Made by a program: the position numbers and the translations under genes
Notes under the pieces: model-generated
Database searches by the model: none
The model's input: only the letters and a program-made list of their open reading frames with translations
What the model was told of the DNA's origin: nothing
Part shown: in pieces, positions 41,056 through 53,210 of the stretch
How positions within the stretch are numbered: the first letter of the stretch is position 1
Layout: the number at the start of each line of letters is the position of its first letter
DNA from: Lytechinus variegatus
Lineage: Eukaryota > Echinodermata > Echinoidea > Temnopleuroida > Toxopneustidae
DNA length: 64,000 nt
Direction of reading: 5' to 3'
NCBI RefSeq assembly: GCF_018143015.1
Contig: NC_054749.1
Location: 31,040,411 to 31,104,410 of the forward strand

Positions 41056-44000
41056 GTATAAATTACTTGAAATTTTGCGATTTTCATGTCTTACTACGAT
41101 AAGTTTATTTGCCTTAATTTTCTTGATTTCTTTTTCAATTTGTTACTGGGTAAATAAGTCGGATTGATGTGTTATTTTTTAACTTTTAGTCTTAGATTTA
41201 GAGCGTGAAATAGATCTTAAGTTCGATGCGGGTACCGGCAATCGCGGACCGCAAAATGCATTTCCGATTGATCCCGAGCTCCGGGCCTAACGTTTCATCT
41301 AGCTTCGATTAGAAGCGAGGTGCATGTTGCAGTCGGGCCGGGCCGAGGTCAATTTTATACCCAGCTTATTAGTTATAGGCTATAGCAAGGCTCCACATTA
41401 TTTTTTTTGGGTGGTGGTCCGTTGGGGCAACCAAAACCTAATTTTTGGTGACCCGATATAGAGTTTGGTGGCCCGAAATAAAGAATAAACATTGATTAAA
41501 AATGCTGTCCCGGCAATTCAGGTACCCGTATAGGCATGTTGCAAAAAAAATAAATCTCAGAAATAAGGTGTTTTCTTCATGGCATCATTTAGGGCTCATC
41601 AAGACCTTTAATTCAACACCTCATTTATCTCAATAGCCCCAGAAATAAGAAAGTTATTGTAGTTTTAAGGTCATATAAATCGCCTATTCAATTCTTATGT
41701 ATTCCTTTGTTTTTTAAGCCAAAAGTTGTGATCTTAACTGGGACCAATGTGCACTAATAGAAAATGGCAATGCGCATGCATTTACATATGGAAGTGCCCC
41801 AAAACACTCCCAAAAATAACAGACGCCGCCGAAACAGGGACATAAAAAAACACTTGGCGTCAGTAGATTTCATTAAAATTTCACCACAAAATGTTGCTCT
41901 ATCGGTATGAATACCTTTTAAAGTGGTATGAAACCTGTAAATGTGAATAGCAAGAGGTTGAAAGCAAGGCCAAAGTTCCAGTAGCACACAGAGTCCCAAG
42001 ATCGCTGAATTATTTTTTTTTCAAGTCTAGGAGCTGCTATAAACATTCAACTACGTAAAAACAATGATGCCATGGGCAATAACCTTTCCTTGCACATACA
42101 AAAACAATACAAAGCAATGCCCCCACAGTCGCCCTGCAATTCTAGCCAGCACACTCAATGCCTCATTCAGAATGCACCTAGAGGGCGCTTTTGCAACATA
42201 CCTAATTCAGTTCAAGTACCCGATGCGTTTATGCCCGGAGGGGCCTGCATCGTATACCTCTAGGCTCTAGATCCAGAAACTTCTACATCATTTTGTAAAC
42301 CTTGTTTGCTGTTAATTTGCAAATTGATTTGTGTTAAAAACTAAAATATCATTTTTTATCATTGTAAATATGAAATGATTGAAAGAGAATAAATCAATTG
42401 TATTGTTCCCAGGTTGTGTGGACATTTTTTTTTTCTACGCATACACACACTCATATAAATGGTAAAGTAAATAAATTATGCATAACAAACTCAGATACAA
42501 AACAATAAATTTCCCTTTCTCGGCCCTATTTCCACAATTCATAAACTATATCCATAAGCTTTGAATGTGATGAAAGCAATGTAATAATTACCTCCAACAT
42601 GGCCAAAGCTCATTGACCGTAATGACCTTTGACCTTGGTCATGTGACCTGAAACTCGCACAGGATGTTCAATATTTCATTACCCTTATTTATATGTCCAT
42701 ATACTTTTTAACTTATGACATTTCAAAAATTTAACCTTGGGTTAAGATGTTTATATTGACTCCCCCAGCATTTTCTAATTACATTAACCCTAAATGACCT
42801 TTGACCTTAATCGTGTGACCTGAAACTCAGGCAGGGTGTTCAGTAATACTTGATTAACCTTAGTCCAAATTTCATGAACTAGGTCCATATACTTTCTAAG
42901 TTATACCGTCATTTCAAAATATTAACCTTTGGTTATGATTTGGTGTTGACGCTGGCATAAGTTTTCACAGTCAGCACTGGTGCTATCGCGTAATGCAGGC
43001 GAGACTGCCAGAGGCGTTCCACTTGTTTTTACTCATAAGTTTACTTATTTGATTGATTAAGTTATTCTGTGTGATGAACTTCATTACAATACGTCCACAT
43101 ATTAATAAAATTTCTCTTGCATTCCTTTGGAAAAACATGATTTTTATGACTGTCTAATACAAAAAACCATGTTGCAAACACACAAATAAGGTTGTTGATA
43201 TTTTCCAAGGTCACACTGTAATAACAGCATTTTGAAGCACTACAGGAAGTCAAAGCTCCTTCAGTTTAATTAAAAGACAAGTCCACCCCAACAAAAACTT
43301 GATTTGAATAAAAAGAGAAAAAAAAAATTCAACAAGCATAACACTGAAAATTTCATCAAAATCGGATGTAAAATAAAGTTATGGCATTTTGAAGTTTCGC
43401 TTATTTTCAACAAAATAGTTATAATATGAACGAGCCAGTTGCATCCAAATGAGAGAGTTGATGACATCACTCATTTTCTTTTGTAATTATATGAAATATG
43501 AAATATTTTTATTTTCTCGTCATTGTCATTTGAAATGAAGTTTCATTCCTCACTGAACACATGGAATTCCATTATTTTAACATTTTGTGCTTCAGGCAAG
43601 GAGGTCCTAATCGTAAAATTCGTAAAAATTGAAATATTGTATAATTCAAACAATAAAAAAAAAAAATAGTGACATCATCGACTCTCTCATTTGGATGTAA
43701 CTGGCTCGTTCATATAACTATTTTGTTGAAAATAAGCGAAAGTTTGAAATGTCATAACTTTCTTATTTTACATCCGATTTTGATGAAATTTCAGCATTGT
43801 GCTTGTCTGATTTTTCTCTATTGATTCAAATCAACATTTTTCTGAGGTGGACTTGACCTTTAAGAAGTCCATCCAGATGTAATATATTCACTTGTTATTC
43901 ATTAAAACATTGTAAAAAATATGGTCTGATTTGGTATATTGTGATATATCACACAAACTTTGTTATGAATTTAGGAAATGCTACAATAGTACAGATACAT

Positions 44001-44578
44001 GTACCAAATCACTATACGGGCTGCTGTAATTTCATGCTATTTTAATTCTTGTCTCTTCTTCCAGGGATATGCAGCCTGTGGATTGTGCTATCATTCACAA
44101 CATCTATGACAATGGCAGTGCGAGGGAACACTTCGAATTTGAGCTGGACCAGGCCCTCGAGGCAAGACGCAATATCATCATCATAGAACCTGCTCATCTT
44201 GGAGACGAGACCGCTCGTTGGATCACCGTAGGGAACTGCTTACATAAGACATCCGTCCTTTCTGGCATGGCCTGCCTTGTCGCCCCGGCCCTGCTACCCC
44301 ATCAGGCAGTTAACTTTATCACTTTCCCGACAGGGACAGTAAGCGTGGCTTGTGCTCTTCTGTACGGAGTATCGTGGCAGTCGGACCCATGCTGTAAATA
44401 TCAGGTTGAGTATGACACTCGGAATCTATCCCGGCTACCGCTTCATTCCCTGACGACAGCGACACCCGTAGTTCTGGTTAGAAAGGACGATAAGTACAGG
44501 AAAGCTCTTCACAACTTTGTAGCCGGGCTAGCAGCGGCTCTTTTGGCATACAAAGTCTACCAATGGTGTATTCGCTAA
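41039..44578 (+). CDS. TMEM11: Transmembrane protein 11, mitochondrial (whole gene)
   Basis: TMEM11 is an inner mitochondrial membrane protein linked to cristae and mitochondrial shape (PMI in fly, MICOS-associated). I join 41039-41055 and 44065-44578 to give 176 aa (192 in human). The junction GAA-AG/G-GAT keeps frame and forms Arg6; the donor is GTATAA and the acceptor follows a clear pyrimidine tract. Family landmarks: ALEARRNIIIIEPAHLGDET, ARWITVGNCLHKTSVLSG (residues 56-73), SDPCCKYQVEYD (112-123), LSRLPLHSLT and TPVVLVRKDD. Hydrophobic spans lie at about 68-86, 92-110 and 157-171. Divergent from CMAS and convergent with DHRS7B. The frame stays open for 68 codons after the TAA. Confidence 0.95.
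42175..42188 (+). promoter_or_regulatory. CTCF-like motif in the TMEM11 intron
   Basis: CACCTAGAGGGCGC agrees with about 12 of 14 positions of the CTCF core. No binding evidence. Confidence 0.3.
42597..42960. repeat. Two-unit repeat with DR1 motif, TMEM11 intron
   Basis: Two tandem units 172 bp apart. Each has ATGACCTTTGACCTT, GTGACCTGAAACTC, ATGTCCATATACTTT-like and TTAACCTTTGGTTA-like blocks in order. The exact DR1 sequence TGACCTTTGACCT is at 42623-42635 and 42795-42807. A tail with ATGCAGGCGAGACTGCC follows at 42990-43015. Confidence 0.7.
43274..43859. mobile_element. Palindromic MITE, TTAA-type (AGGTCAAGTCCACC family), copy 2
   Basis: A 586-bp near-perfect palindrome with TTAA at 43270-43273 and 43860-43863. 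The two arms of about 200 bp share AAATCGGATGTAAAATAA, GTTTCGCTTATTTTCAACAA, GAACGAGCCAGTT and ATGAGAGAGT. It is the best preserved copy of its family here and ends about 200 bp before TMEM11 exon 2. Confidence 0.85.
44065..44578 (+). CDS. TMEM11: TMEM11 coding exon 2
   Basis: Encodes residues 6-176 and the TAA. The acceptor is a clear pyrimidine tract ending in CCAG. It holds all conserved family blocks. Confidence 0.96.
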
Positions 44579-44785
44579 CGCAACGCTTCAGAGTTTAATA
44601 GTGTGTTAGTACTTTTAGAAGTTTTAATCGCACTTATCGCCAAAGGAAGATGTGAACTGATTGCTGAGGAGCTTGATAGTGATGATTTCACATTGAGTTC
44701 TGTGATTATCAATCAGGCCGACTTGCCATTGCTGGGATTTAATGAAGGATTACACCTGCAAGAAAGACAAACTGTTGAGAGATGA
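44579..44785 (+). other. In-frame open extension after the TMEM11 stop
   Basis: The 68 codons after the TMEM11 TAA are open in the same frame and end at TGA (44783-44785). The translation has a coding-like stretch, CELIAEELDSDDFTLSSVII followed by NQADLPLLGFNEG. It is not part of human TMEM11. It could be a 3' UTR that is open by chance, a readthrough peptide, or a remnant of a longer C-terminus. Confidence 0.4.
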
Positions 44786-45212
44786 AGTTATGATGGATTT
44801 GCTATTGGAATGATGAGCCTCCAATTCATTGTCTGAGTTACTACTATTTTACCAGTATGTGTGTGTCATTTTATATGTTGTGTTAAATGTGTGATCACTT
44901 TCAAAGATTGTTACATGTAGTCCAAATCAGTTCATTGATGCTAACATTGAAATGAAGTGAGGTATGACTAATGAATTGTCTGTTAGTTCTCGTGGGTGCA
45001 AAGAAGACAGTTGGATAATTCAGAATCCCAAGATTTTACCATTTTATTGTTTTGATTTGTAAGTCCCAAGGTACTATTCAACCAAGCAATCATTACATTA
45101 GTAATTTCTTTTTATGTACCGGTACATCAAAGGCAATACTCTATCCTACACTAATTTTACAACAAAGGACTTTCTGATTGTAAAAAGTCCTCTTTTTGAA
45201 TTGCAATTTTTA

Positions 45213-45218
45213 AATAAA
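45213..45218 (+). terminator. TMEM11: Candidate TMEM11 poly(A) signal
   Basis: AATAAA 635 bp after the stop codon. Other AATAAA hexamers lie farther downstream, so this is only the first plausible one. Confidence 0.3.
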
Positions 45219-46455
45219 ATCTGTTGCTTGGTGCTGTCTATCAGTTTCAAGATTACTGAACTACATGTAAGTCCTACAATGCTCTACATATATTTACGTT
45301 AACCTTCATTTGTTTGGCCTTTAGTATTAAAGCATCGTAACACCCAATCGTAGTGAAGGTACATGCTTGTCTAAAAATAACTGACTTTTGATCTTGATCT
45401 ACATTGTACATGTACTTAGTTTTTCCAGAAATTTCAAGTTTGGTTCACGTTGTGAGATCACATGTCTTCCTAAATTTATTTCTCTTTCAATTTGAGCAGT
45501 TTCTTTGAAAATGAGCTGCATGCGGGGTCCACTTGTATGTGCATTGGTGCATACATGTAAATTATATTGATGTTATAGCCCAAATGATGCAATATTTGCT
45601 AAACGATTTGATGTAAAATACATGTATTTTTGATACCACTAGATTTGTTTTAGTCGAGTCTGGCACACAATTATCAAAAATTCTAAATTAACAGTATCTG
45701 AATTTTTCTGAAATCTCAGTGTAGAATTCTTAAGCCACTTGAACTGATGTTGTATTTATCATGGGAAGGAAGTCAAGTCTCAGGCATTTAATCTATTCCT
45801 ATGTCACATTGACCAGTGTCAACAGTTCCAGGAAGGAAAGTGCCTACATGTGATAACAAAATGTTTCCTTTGTGAACTTTCAAGACACTTTGGATTTATG
45901 CACTTGATTTCTGAAAAGATAGGAATGGTGATTTTTTTTTACACTCATCACTAAAAGATTGTTACTGATGGATTTGTGGTCCATCTCATTAACAATGATT
46001 TTATCAATTCTATAGCAATTCGTTCTCATATTAAAAATGTTATGGGGAAGTCCACACGTAGCTCTTGTTATGTAAATGTACATGTTATTTGAATCTCAAA
46101 GTGCCCCCCCCTTATACTTTAATACAGATTGAAAATGTCTCTTTTTGCAATAATCTCCCCCCCCCAAAAAAAAAAAAAAAATAAATAAAATAAAATAAAT
46201 AAAAAAATAATAATGTATAGGAAGGACGGTCAAGTTTTAAATGAATAGATGTGAGTGTGTTGGTGTACATCGTACCTCTACATATGTACATGTACTCATA
46301 AATGCACAGTATGGTAATCTTAATACCAGCAGAAAATTGAATAGTGATAGTGTACAGAAATATCCACATCAGTTATATTTGGACTGACTTGGTACATGCA
46401 CTCTGTAGGTGCATTCCTGTATTTAACAACTGTACTGCACTGGATACAAGATTAA
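45219..46455. other. TMEM11 3' flank, no gene
   Basis: AT-rich with many ACATGTACATG-type short palindromes and an A-rich run at 46167-46210. Confidence 0.35.
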
Positions 46456-47099
46456 AGGTGTACTTCAGGCTGAAAAAAATAATATATGATTTGAATACAT
46501 GTAGATTGAGTAAAATCAGACAAACAAAACAATGAAAATGTCAGGAAAGGAAAAACAAATTTACATTTTGGTTTAATAATTTTGTGCATGTCATTAATAT
46601 TTAATGAGCTAGCTGATGATTTCATATTTATTCCACTTGTTCTTTTGTATTTTATCATAAGTATTGTTTCAAAATTTTGTCCACTAAGAGTATGACAGAT
46701 ATTGGATTGGCAACTAATTTTATGTGTAAGATATTCATTGCTGCAACTTTAATTTGTTACAAGTGAGATCATGTACACAGACCTGTATGAAAATACTGTA
46801 ATGAAATGATTATGATTTCATGAAATGACATGATTATGATTTCATGTAATGACATGAGAAGAAAGAAATTGGGGACATGACATCATCAGCCCACCTAATT
46901 AATATTCATGACAGCATGCATATTTTTAACTATTTCCACAAAATATTGCTAAACTTTCAATTCAAATAACTGTTGTTTGTGTTCAGGTTTTGATGAAATT
47001 TTGAGCATTGTGCTAATGTGCTTTAATGTGCTACATGGGGGTGAATTTTACTCTATGTATAAAATGTAGGCATGAGTATTTTCAGCCTGGAGTTCCCCT
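46456..47099. mobile_element. Palindromic MITE (AGGGGAACTCCAGGCTGAAA family)
   Basis: The left AGGTGTACTTCAGGCTGAAA pairs with the right end (AGGGGAACTCCAGGCTGAAA read inward). TTAA at 46452-46455 and TTTA at 47100-47103. The arms include CACCTAATTAATATTCATGA-like and ACATCATCAGC blocks related to the AGGGATGGTCC family. Confidence 0.65.
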
Positions 47100-47109
47100 T
47101 TTATACTAT

Positions 47110-48164
47110 TTTGTAATTGATCCCCATTTGTACACTACTGCATTGGTGAGGGGGGGGGGAGGGGTAGTCTTTGTTTTTTTAATTGGATCCTCGCATGCCA
47201 ATATTTTTTGTAAGAATTTCCATCCCCTAGAATGGACAAGAAAAATGAAAACGCACAAATTAAAAGAAATTATCAAAGATCATTGATAGATACCGTACAT
47301 GTAACATCTATAAAAAAATATTTAGATATACATGTATTCAATAAGTTCATACAGTACATACATGTTTATTAATATGTAATGAAGAATAAGTAAACAAAAA
47401 TATCTTTAATAGATCATACAACCCAACTATTGCTGGTATAAATGCATTCAATTCTGCATTATACACTTGTAAACTCGCATAACAGATAAATGATGAGGAA
47501 TGAATCATATGAAATGATCTCTCATCTGCAGATTAGTAGGATGTCAAGAGGGTTTCATTATTCACCCTTTTAATCCACTGTAGATCATCCATGATAGTTT
47601 AAGCTACACGTAGATCCTTCGGATTAAAAGCAAAGCCAATAACAGGATGCATATGAGCCGAAAGAGATTGTAGGAAGTGTATCCATACACTTCTCCGATA
47701 ATCACCTCAAAAATAATCTTTCTCAATTTCAAATGACAAACTTTTGATTTGTGAGTAATATTTTCTGACATTTATTCTACACCACTACAGCTTTTGCATG
47801 CAAACATTAAGACTTCAGGATTTGATTTTGTATTTTAATGACCTTAATATGGACTTTCTTTTGAAGAAATATGTTTTCTCTGTGTTTGATACTGTCAGTA
47901 TTATGTCTACATAGTTTTATCTTATTTGAATCAAATTCTTCATGTAGCAATACCAGTAGTCTAAACAAACATCAAATTACACATACTTGTACATACACAT
48001 TTTTCAAGTACGATGTAGGCATACACTGTATGTGTACATGTACCTTCAAGTAATGTGTATCATTAAACATTTCTGATGCATTGAAAATTCAAAGAGGCTT
48101 CTTGCATAATTTTTAAATGTTTTGAGATTTTGATTAGTAATAGTATTTTTCTCTTATTACCCGG
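47110..48164. other. Intergenic, nothing recognised
   Basis: AT-rich. A G/T-rich run at 47150-47180 is the only notable feature. Confidence 0.35.
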
Positions 48165-48390
48165 GTTTGATGTTAATTCAGGTCTAAAGGTTTGGTTTAA
48201 CCATGGCTCTATGGTTTATCTATGGACAGCCAATTGCAATCTCTAACTGTACAAATTCAATTTTTCAGCTCATTTGACACTCATAATTGACTTGGAATGA
48301 TTCTTGAAATAGCTCTCTTCATCATTTAAAATATGAATTAGGTCATGGCCTATGTTAAACCTGACTTCAGAATACCAGTTTAAATTAGGC
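48165..48390. mobile_element. Degraded copy of the GGCCCATATTCTGA MITE
   Basis: TTAATTCAGGTCTAAAGG at the left pairs loosely with GTTAAACCTGACTTCAGAAT at the right. The interior GACAGCCAATTGCAA matches the 29353-29664 copy. The extreme ends are eroded. Confidence 0.45.
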
Positions 48391-48414
48391 TTTACATGTA
48401 CCTTTCTGTAAGCA

Positions 48415-48515
48415 CCATGGTGGTAGTGGTTCTGACTGTCACCTTTTAATCAGAGGGTCGTGCGTTTGAATCCCACCATGGCCTTGCGTCCTTTGGCAAA
48501 TCAATTTCAAGGAAG
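48415..48515 (+). repeat. tRNA-derived SINE fragment
   Basis: TGGTGGTAGTGGTTCTGAC (A-box-like) and GTGCGTTTGAATCCC (B-box-like) at tRNA spacing, followed by CCTTGCGTCCTTTGGCAAAT. The 3' part is not clear. Confidence 0.45.
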
Positions 48516-49049
48516 ATACATGTACAAGCTTACTTGAATGAGATTAACACACCAACTTAAGTTTCACCAATGAGATTACACAATTCTATGTGCTTGTGTA
48601 TGCTTATTATGCATGGATTGGGGACTTTGAGGTCAGGCTGGAAACTATAGATTGCCAGATACAAATGCACATTGAATTTTAATGTGCTGTTTCTGCATGA
48701 ATACAAGCACTTTTTAATCTGTCGATGCATTTTCTGTTCGTTGGTTAATGATGCGGAATTTGATATTGAAGTTGTGAAGTCAATGAAGATTTAGATCTTG
48801 TTAACTTGCTGTCACGGCTAGCTGATCAGTATCTACAGTACACTTGTACATCCTTGGAGCACGGCAATGTCCAGATATAGGTACAGTTCATGAACACTTT
48901 TTGTGTATTCAGTTCAATCTCATGATACCAGAATTAACAGGCGAGGGATGGGGGGTATGCCCCCTTATTATATTTTCTCATAAAATTAATGAAATATTGA
49001 TGCCAAAATCTATTGTTTTCATGTTGTCTGGATCTACAGTTTGATCCGG

Positions 49050-51777
49050 TTATAGTTTGAGTTAATGTTGTTTATCTGATAACAATCAACCTTGGCACAT
49101 GAGAGGAGAACTAACCAAAGCTGCTGTGTGTGATCTATATGTGTATCTTTAATTGCTCTGTGTGAAGGGTTATGAAAATATACTATCAGAAACTGTAAAC
49201 ATTTGTCAAGGGAATCCTCTCATTCTCTGAATGAACAGTCTTTATGTTGTAAACCAGGTCACCAATTAAATAATCCTCATTGGCTTTATCTGGTGCAAGT
49301 AGGCAAGGGATTGATATTACTCTGTGCATCCCCTGGACCTACTAGGTCCATGCTTGGACAACGGGGACAAGTTTTACTAGTGAAAGATAAGAATGTGTCT
49401 GTCCCAGGGGAAGGAGGTAGCCCTACCCCCCCCCCTCCCCCCCCCGGATAGTTTATTGCTGTGTACATGTATGAACACATGTTAATTCAATTTAAACACA
49501 CATACCTAAACACATGTTTTTCATTATTCAAATGATACCCTATGCATGTCATTCCATGTGGTAAAGTGAGTAAAGCCTATAAGTCATACCCCTTATCAAG
49601 AAATTTCAAATAGCAGAAAAATCCAGACCAATAGTGGGAAAAGAGACCTCAAATGAAAAAGAAGTTGTTTGTTTTCTTCTTGATTTTTTGCACATTGACA
49701 CGAATGCATCATGTTCTACCCGGAAAAAGCAACAGTATCCTAAACACATTTTATTTTCTGTTCCTAGGTATGCGATGTACCACTAGTTGAGTGCCTCCCC
49801 CCCCCCTCCTGAGTATCTGTCGTAAACACCAGTATCAAAGCAATACCATGTCTTTTCTTTTGCAACAGGCATCAGATGTGATTATGTATGATTAATTGAC
49901 AGCATCCCATTTTCAATCCTCAGTTTGCAAAGTCAGTTTATTATGTCTCCAAGTACTTGATTTCAAGCAACAGCGGACTTTTCAGAAAAATTCATTTATA
50001 CTTTCTCTATCTGTGTGTGTGGGAGTGAGTGTGTGTGTGTGTGTGTGAGCATAATGAATTTTTACATCAAGACATGTGTTTCATCAAGAAAATTGTACCT
50101 GCCCAAGAATTTTCAGGTCTTTGTTATTGTAAAAAATCCTTATGGAATCGGATCTACATTTTAGTGTAGTGACAGTGATTTTGTTAGTAACAATAATAAA
50201 AACTCTTTGAATATTGGATTTTGTGCTTGTAGACTATAATACATCTATTTGCTGTGTATTAAATTGTCAAATTGAAATATGAATCTATATGAAATATCTG
50301 CACTTAAATGGCAACAGGAATATGTGTATATCATTGTTGTCACAAAACTAGCTGTGACCAGCATCCACTGAGCTCAAGTACCGAGTACCACTAATTTATC
50401 CCATGAAACTGAAAATTACTGGGATTTAATACCAACTTATAATCTAATCCATACCAGCAGATTCAGTTTTACAAAAATTCTAAAAGTGTTATAGTACAAT
50501 GTATTCAATTTCTTCTAGAAAATTTCTGGTTACATGCTCATGCGTGCAAGATTTTGTGAGAGAGGAGATCCCTTCAATACAAGATCCCATCCTGAGTGAT
50601 AGTAAAGTCTCTGTTCAAGTTGGTTTCTCATATGGCATTGGAAAATGGATTCCTGTTCTTTGGAACCCATTTATCTCTGGTTAATGAACAAATTGCAATG
50701 AAAACTACAGACAATTGTTTATTTGTTGGACAAACTTTATCAGTCTTCTAAGTTGCCCCCCCCCCCAAATAAAAAAAAAATCGAAATTTTGTGGAATATT
50801 AAATAAGAGGACCGGTCAATATTGCATAATTTGCAATGTACCAGTATTCTGGTTACTTGGAGTATGAATATGCTCTTAAAGATACAGAAACTGAAATTTA
50901 AAGTACTCAAACTCATGTTTCTTTTACAGGAAAATTTTGCTTGGAATGTTATTATTTAATGATCATATCATTGTAAACAAGAATAAAGATTGTTGAATCA
51001 TAAAAGAGAGTGTTGACTGAATGTGAATGAAGTGATATATTGACAAGAACTGTAGATTTGTTTTTTCCTTCATGAAAATTGTAAAAAAAATGCTGAATGC
51101 AGCATTTGAAGAATGCTATTTAATGGCAGTGGCTATATGTGTACAATGTTTTAAAGAGAAGAATAAAATATATAAATCTGTTACATTTGTACAGAAATAA
51201 TTGGAAATAAAAATGAATGAAATTGAAACAGACTTGTTAATGTCATTTGATTTTGTACTTTTGATCCATGAACTTTTTTCTCCTTTTATCTTCACTTTCT
51301 CTCTTTCCAGTCCTTCATTCATGTTATTATTTTACTCTTTTTATTTTGTCTCTCTTTTCACTGTTCTCTTGTCCTATTTTTCTTTGTATTCCTACCTGAA
51401 CTCTAAATATCAATTTTCCCAGTATCAAGTATGAAGAGACTGCTTAAAAGAGAGCAAAACCCTTAGAGCAAGTTAGCTTGAGTGAGTGCAGAAAAGAAGA
51501 CGAATGAAAGTTTGATAATTGGACGAGAAATAGAATCGAGAGCATTAGAAGGAAAATAGAATAGTAGTAGAATCAAGAGCATTACATTATCGAGACCACC
51601 AATGTGATGGTGATCCTCCCAGTGGCAATGTGAACAAGTCCTGTGATGCCACACTTGCACAACTCTTCCCTTTGGACACTGAAAATATACCTCAAAACGT
51701 CTTTTTACGACTCCTACTGATACTAAAAAAAATTTATCCATGATATTGTCAAACCTCCATTACCCACTCTCTCTCAC
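49050..51777. other. Intergenic between TMEM11 and DHRS7B
   Basis: No gene seen. It contains poly-C blocks (49425-49447, 49797-49808, 50756-50767), a (GT)n run at 50017-50048 and a pyrimidine-rich block at 51275-51400. Confidence 0.35.
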
Positions 51778-51818
51778 CTGGGGGCTTGTAACACAAAGCT
51801 TAGTAATCATTGTAGTGG

Positions 51819-52113
51819 AGCATTGTGGCCCAGTGGATTAGTCTCCAGACTTTGAAACAGGGTCATGGGTTCAAATCCCAGCCATGGCGTAGTTTCCTTC
51901 AGCAAGAAATTAATCCACATTGTGCTGCACTCAACCCAGGAGAGGTGAATGGGTACCTGGCAGGAATTTATTCCTTGAAATGCCGAGCGTGTAAAAGCTG
52001 CTTGAGCAACAGCCAGGGTAATAATATCCAAGTCCTTTGGAAGCACATAGAGACAGACGTTATTCGTAATGTGTTATGCGCTATACAAGAACTGACTATT
52101 ATTATTATTATTG
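51819..52113 (+). repeat. tRNA-derived SINE with LINE-type tail
   Basis: About 295 bp. The head has GTGGCCCAGTGGATTAG (A box) and GGGTTCAAATCCC (perfect B box). The unrelated body includes AACCCAGGAGAGGTGAATGG. The tail TTATGCGCTATACAAGAACT plus (TTA)n matches the tail of the LINE fragment at 14153-14640. It looks nearly full length. Confidence 0.8.
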
Positions 52114-52539
52114 TAGAACATGTTTTTAAGATTGAATGCATTGACTAATGTAATCGCTATAAACCTCTGTGTTGTGAGCCAGTGATCTTGCGATAGACAA
52201 GATAAGGAAATTTATGTGAATAAGTATTGGGGAAGTTGTACAAGTGAGGTATCACAGATCTTGGGTCGCATTGCCAATGGGAGGATCTACATAGTATCAG
52301 TATTCTCAACATTCAAATGCTCAAACTTTTATTAATTTCATCTTCTTAGAACTCTCATTTATCTGTTTCTTTGATTTTTCTCTTTTATATGAATTCAGTT
52401 GGGTTCCATTCTCTAGTCTCCTACTGTCAATTAATGGAAAGCCTTTGGAAGTATTAAAGATGCAATTTACTTGTTTTCATTGATAATGTCAATACTCGAT
52501 AAATCATTAGAGCAGAATAGATCATCACAGTTCATAATT

Positions 52540-52545
52540 TTTATT
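52540..52545 (-). terminator. DHRS7B: Candidate DHRS7B poly(A) signal
   Basis: AATAAA on the minus strand about 460 bp after the DHRS7B stop. Another lies at 52328-52333. Confidence 0.3.
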
Positions 52546-53007
52546 AAAAATATGCATATTTATAATTTCTACATTTGCATCCTATGAATTAATCAAATAG
52601 TACTAGTAAATCATGGAGTAAAATACATCATATGACACAAATTATCTTCCATACATTAATTTCAACACTTTACATAAAAACAAACCCTTTTATCCAACCC
52701 TGTTTTTTTTCCAGTTAGATACCTCCCCGTATCGAGCTGTCAATCTATCCCTCCCCCCCTCCATCAACTGCAAGTTTTCGGAAATAACATGCGAATCTCT
52801 TAGAAAAAAGGAATTCTATGCTCTTGGTAATATGAACAAAATTAACATCATAAAAGACACCCATTACACACCAGTTAATTGGATAAATTTACATAACAAT
52901 TGCACATCAATCAATATGTCCTAGTTATTTTTCTTCAATAACAACGATGATCTGGGGTAATGGTGGTACTAATTTGGCAAATAAAATGTCCTTTTCTGAG
53001 ACCACCA

Positions 53008-53210
53008 TCAATCTTCTGCCTTTTCTCCTTTCTTTGCTCTCCCAGCCATGATCCAGAAATAGAGATTAGGGAACAAAGCCCTGATGTAGATTGCTGCTCC
53101 GTGTGTGAATGGCCCCAGTACTACATCACTTTGTTGCTTAGCAACCGCATCAACAATCTTGTCAGCCACATAAATCGTTGACATGCCATTGGCTGTAGTG
53201 GAATCCATCT
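53008..53210 (-). CDS. DHRS7B: DHRS7B coding exon 6 (last)
   Basis: Encodes residues 247-313, [20 protein letters not shown] to a basic-acidic tail KKGEKAED, then the stop at 53010-53008. Acceptor TTTGCAG. Confidence 0.94.

Noticed and set aside
51819-51900. A tRNA gene
   Set aside because: A and B boxes are good, but the acceptor stem does not pair and a SINE body and tail follow directly.
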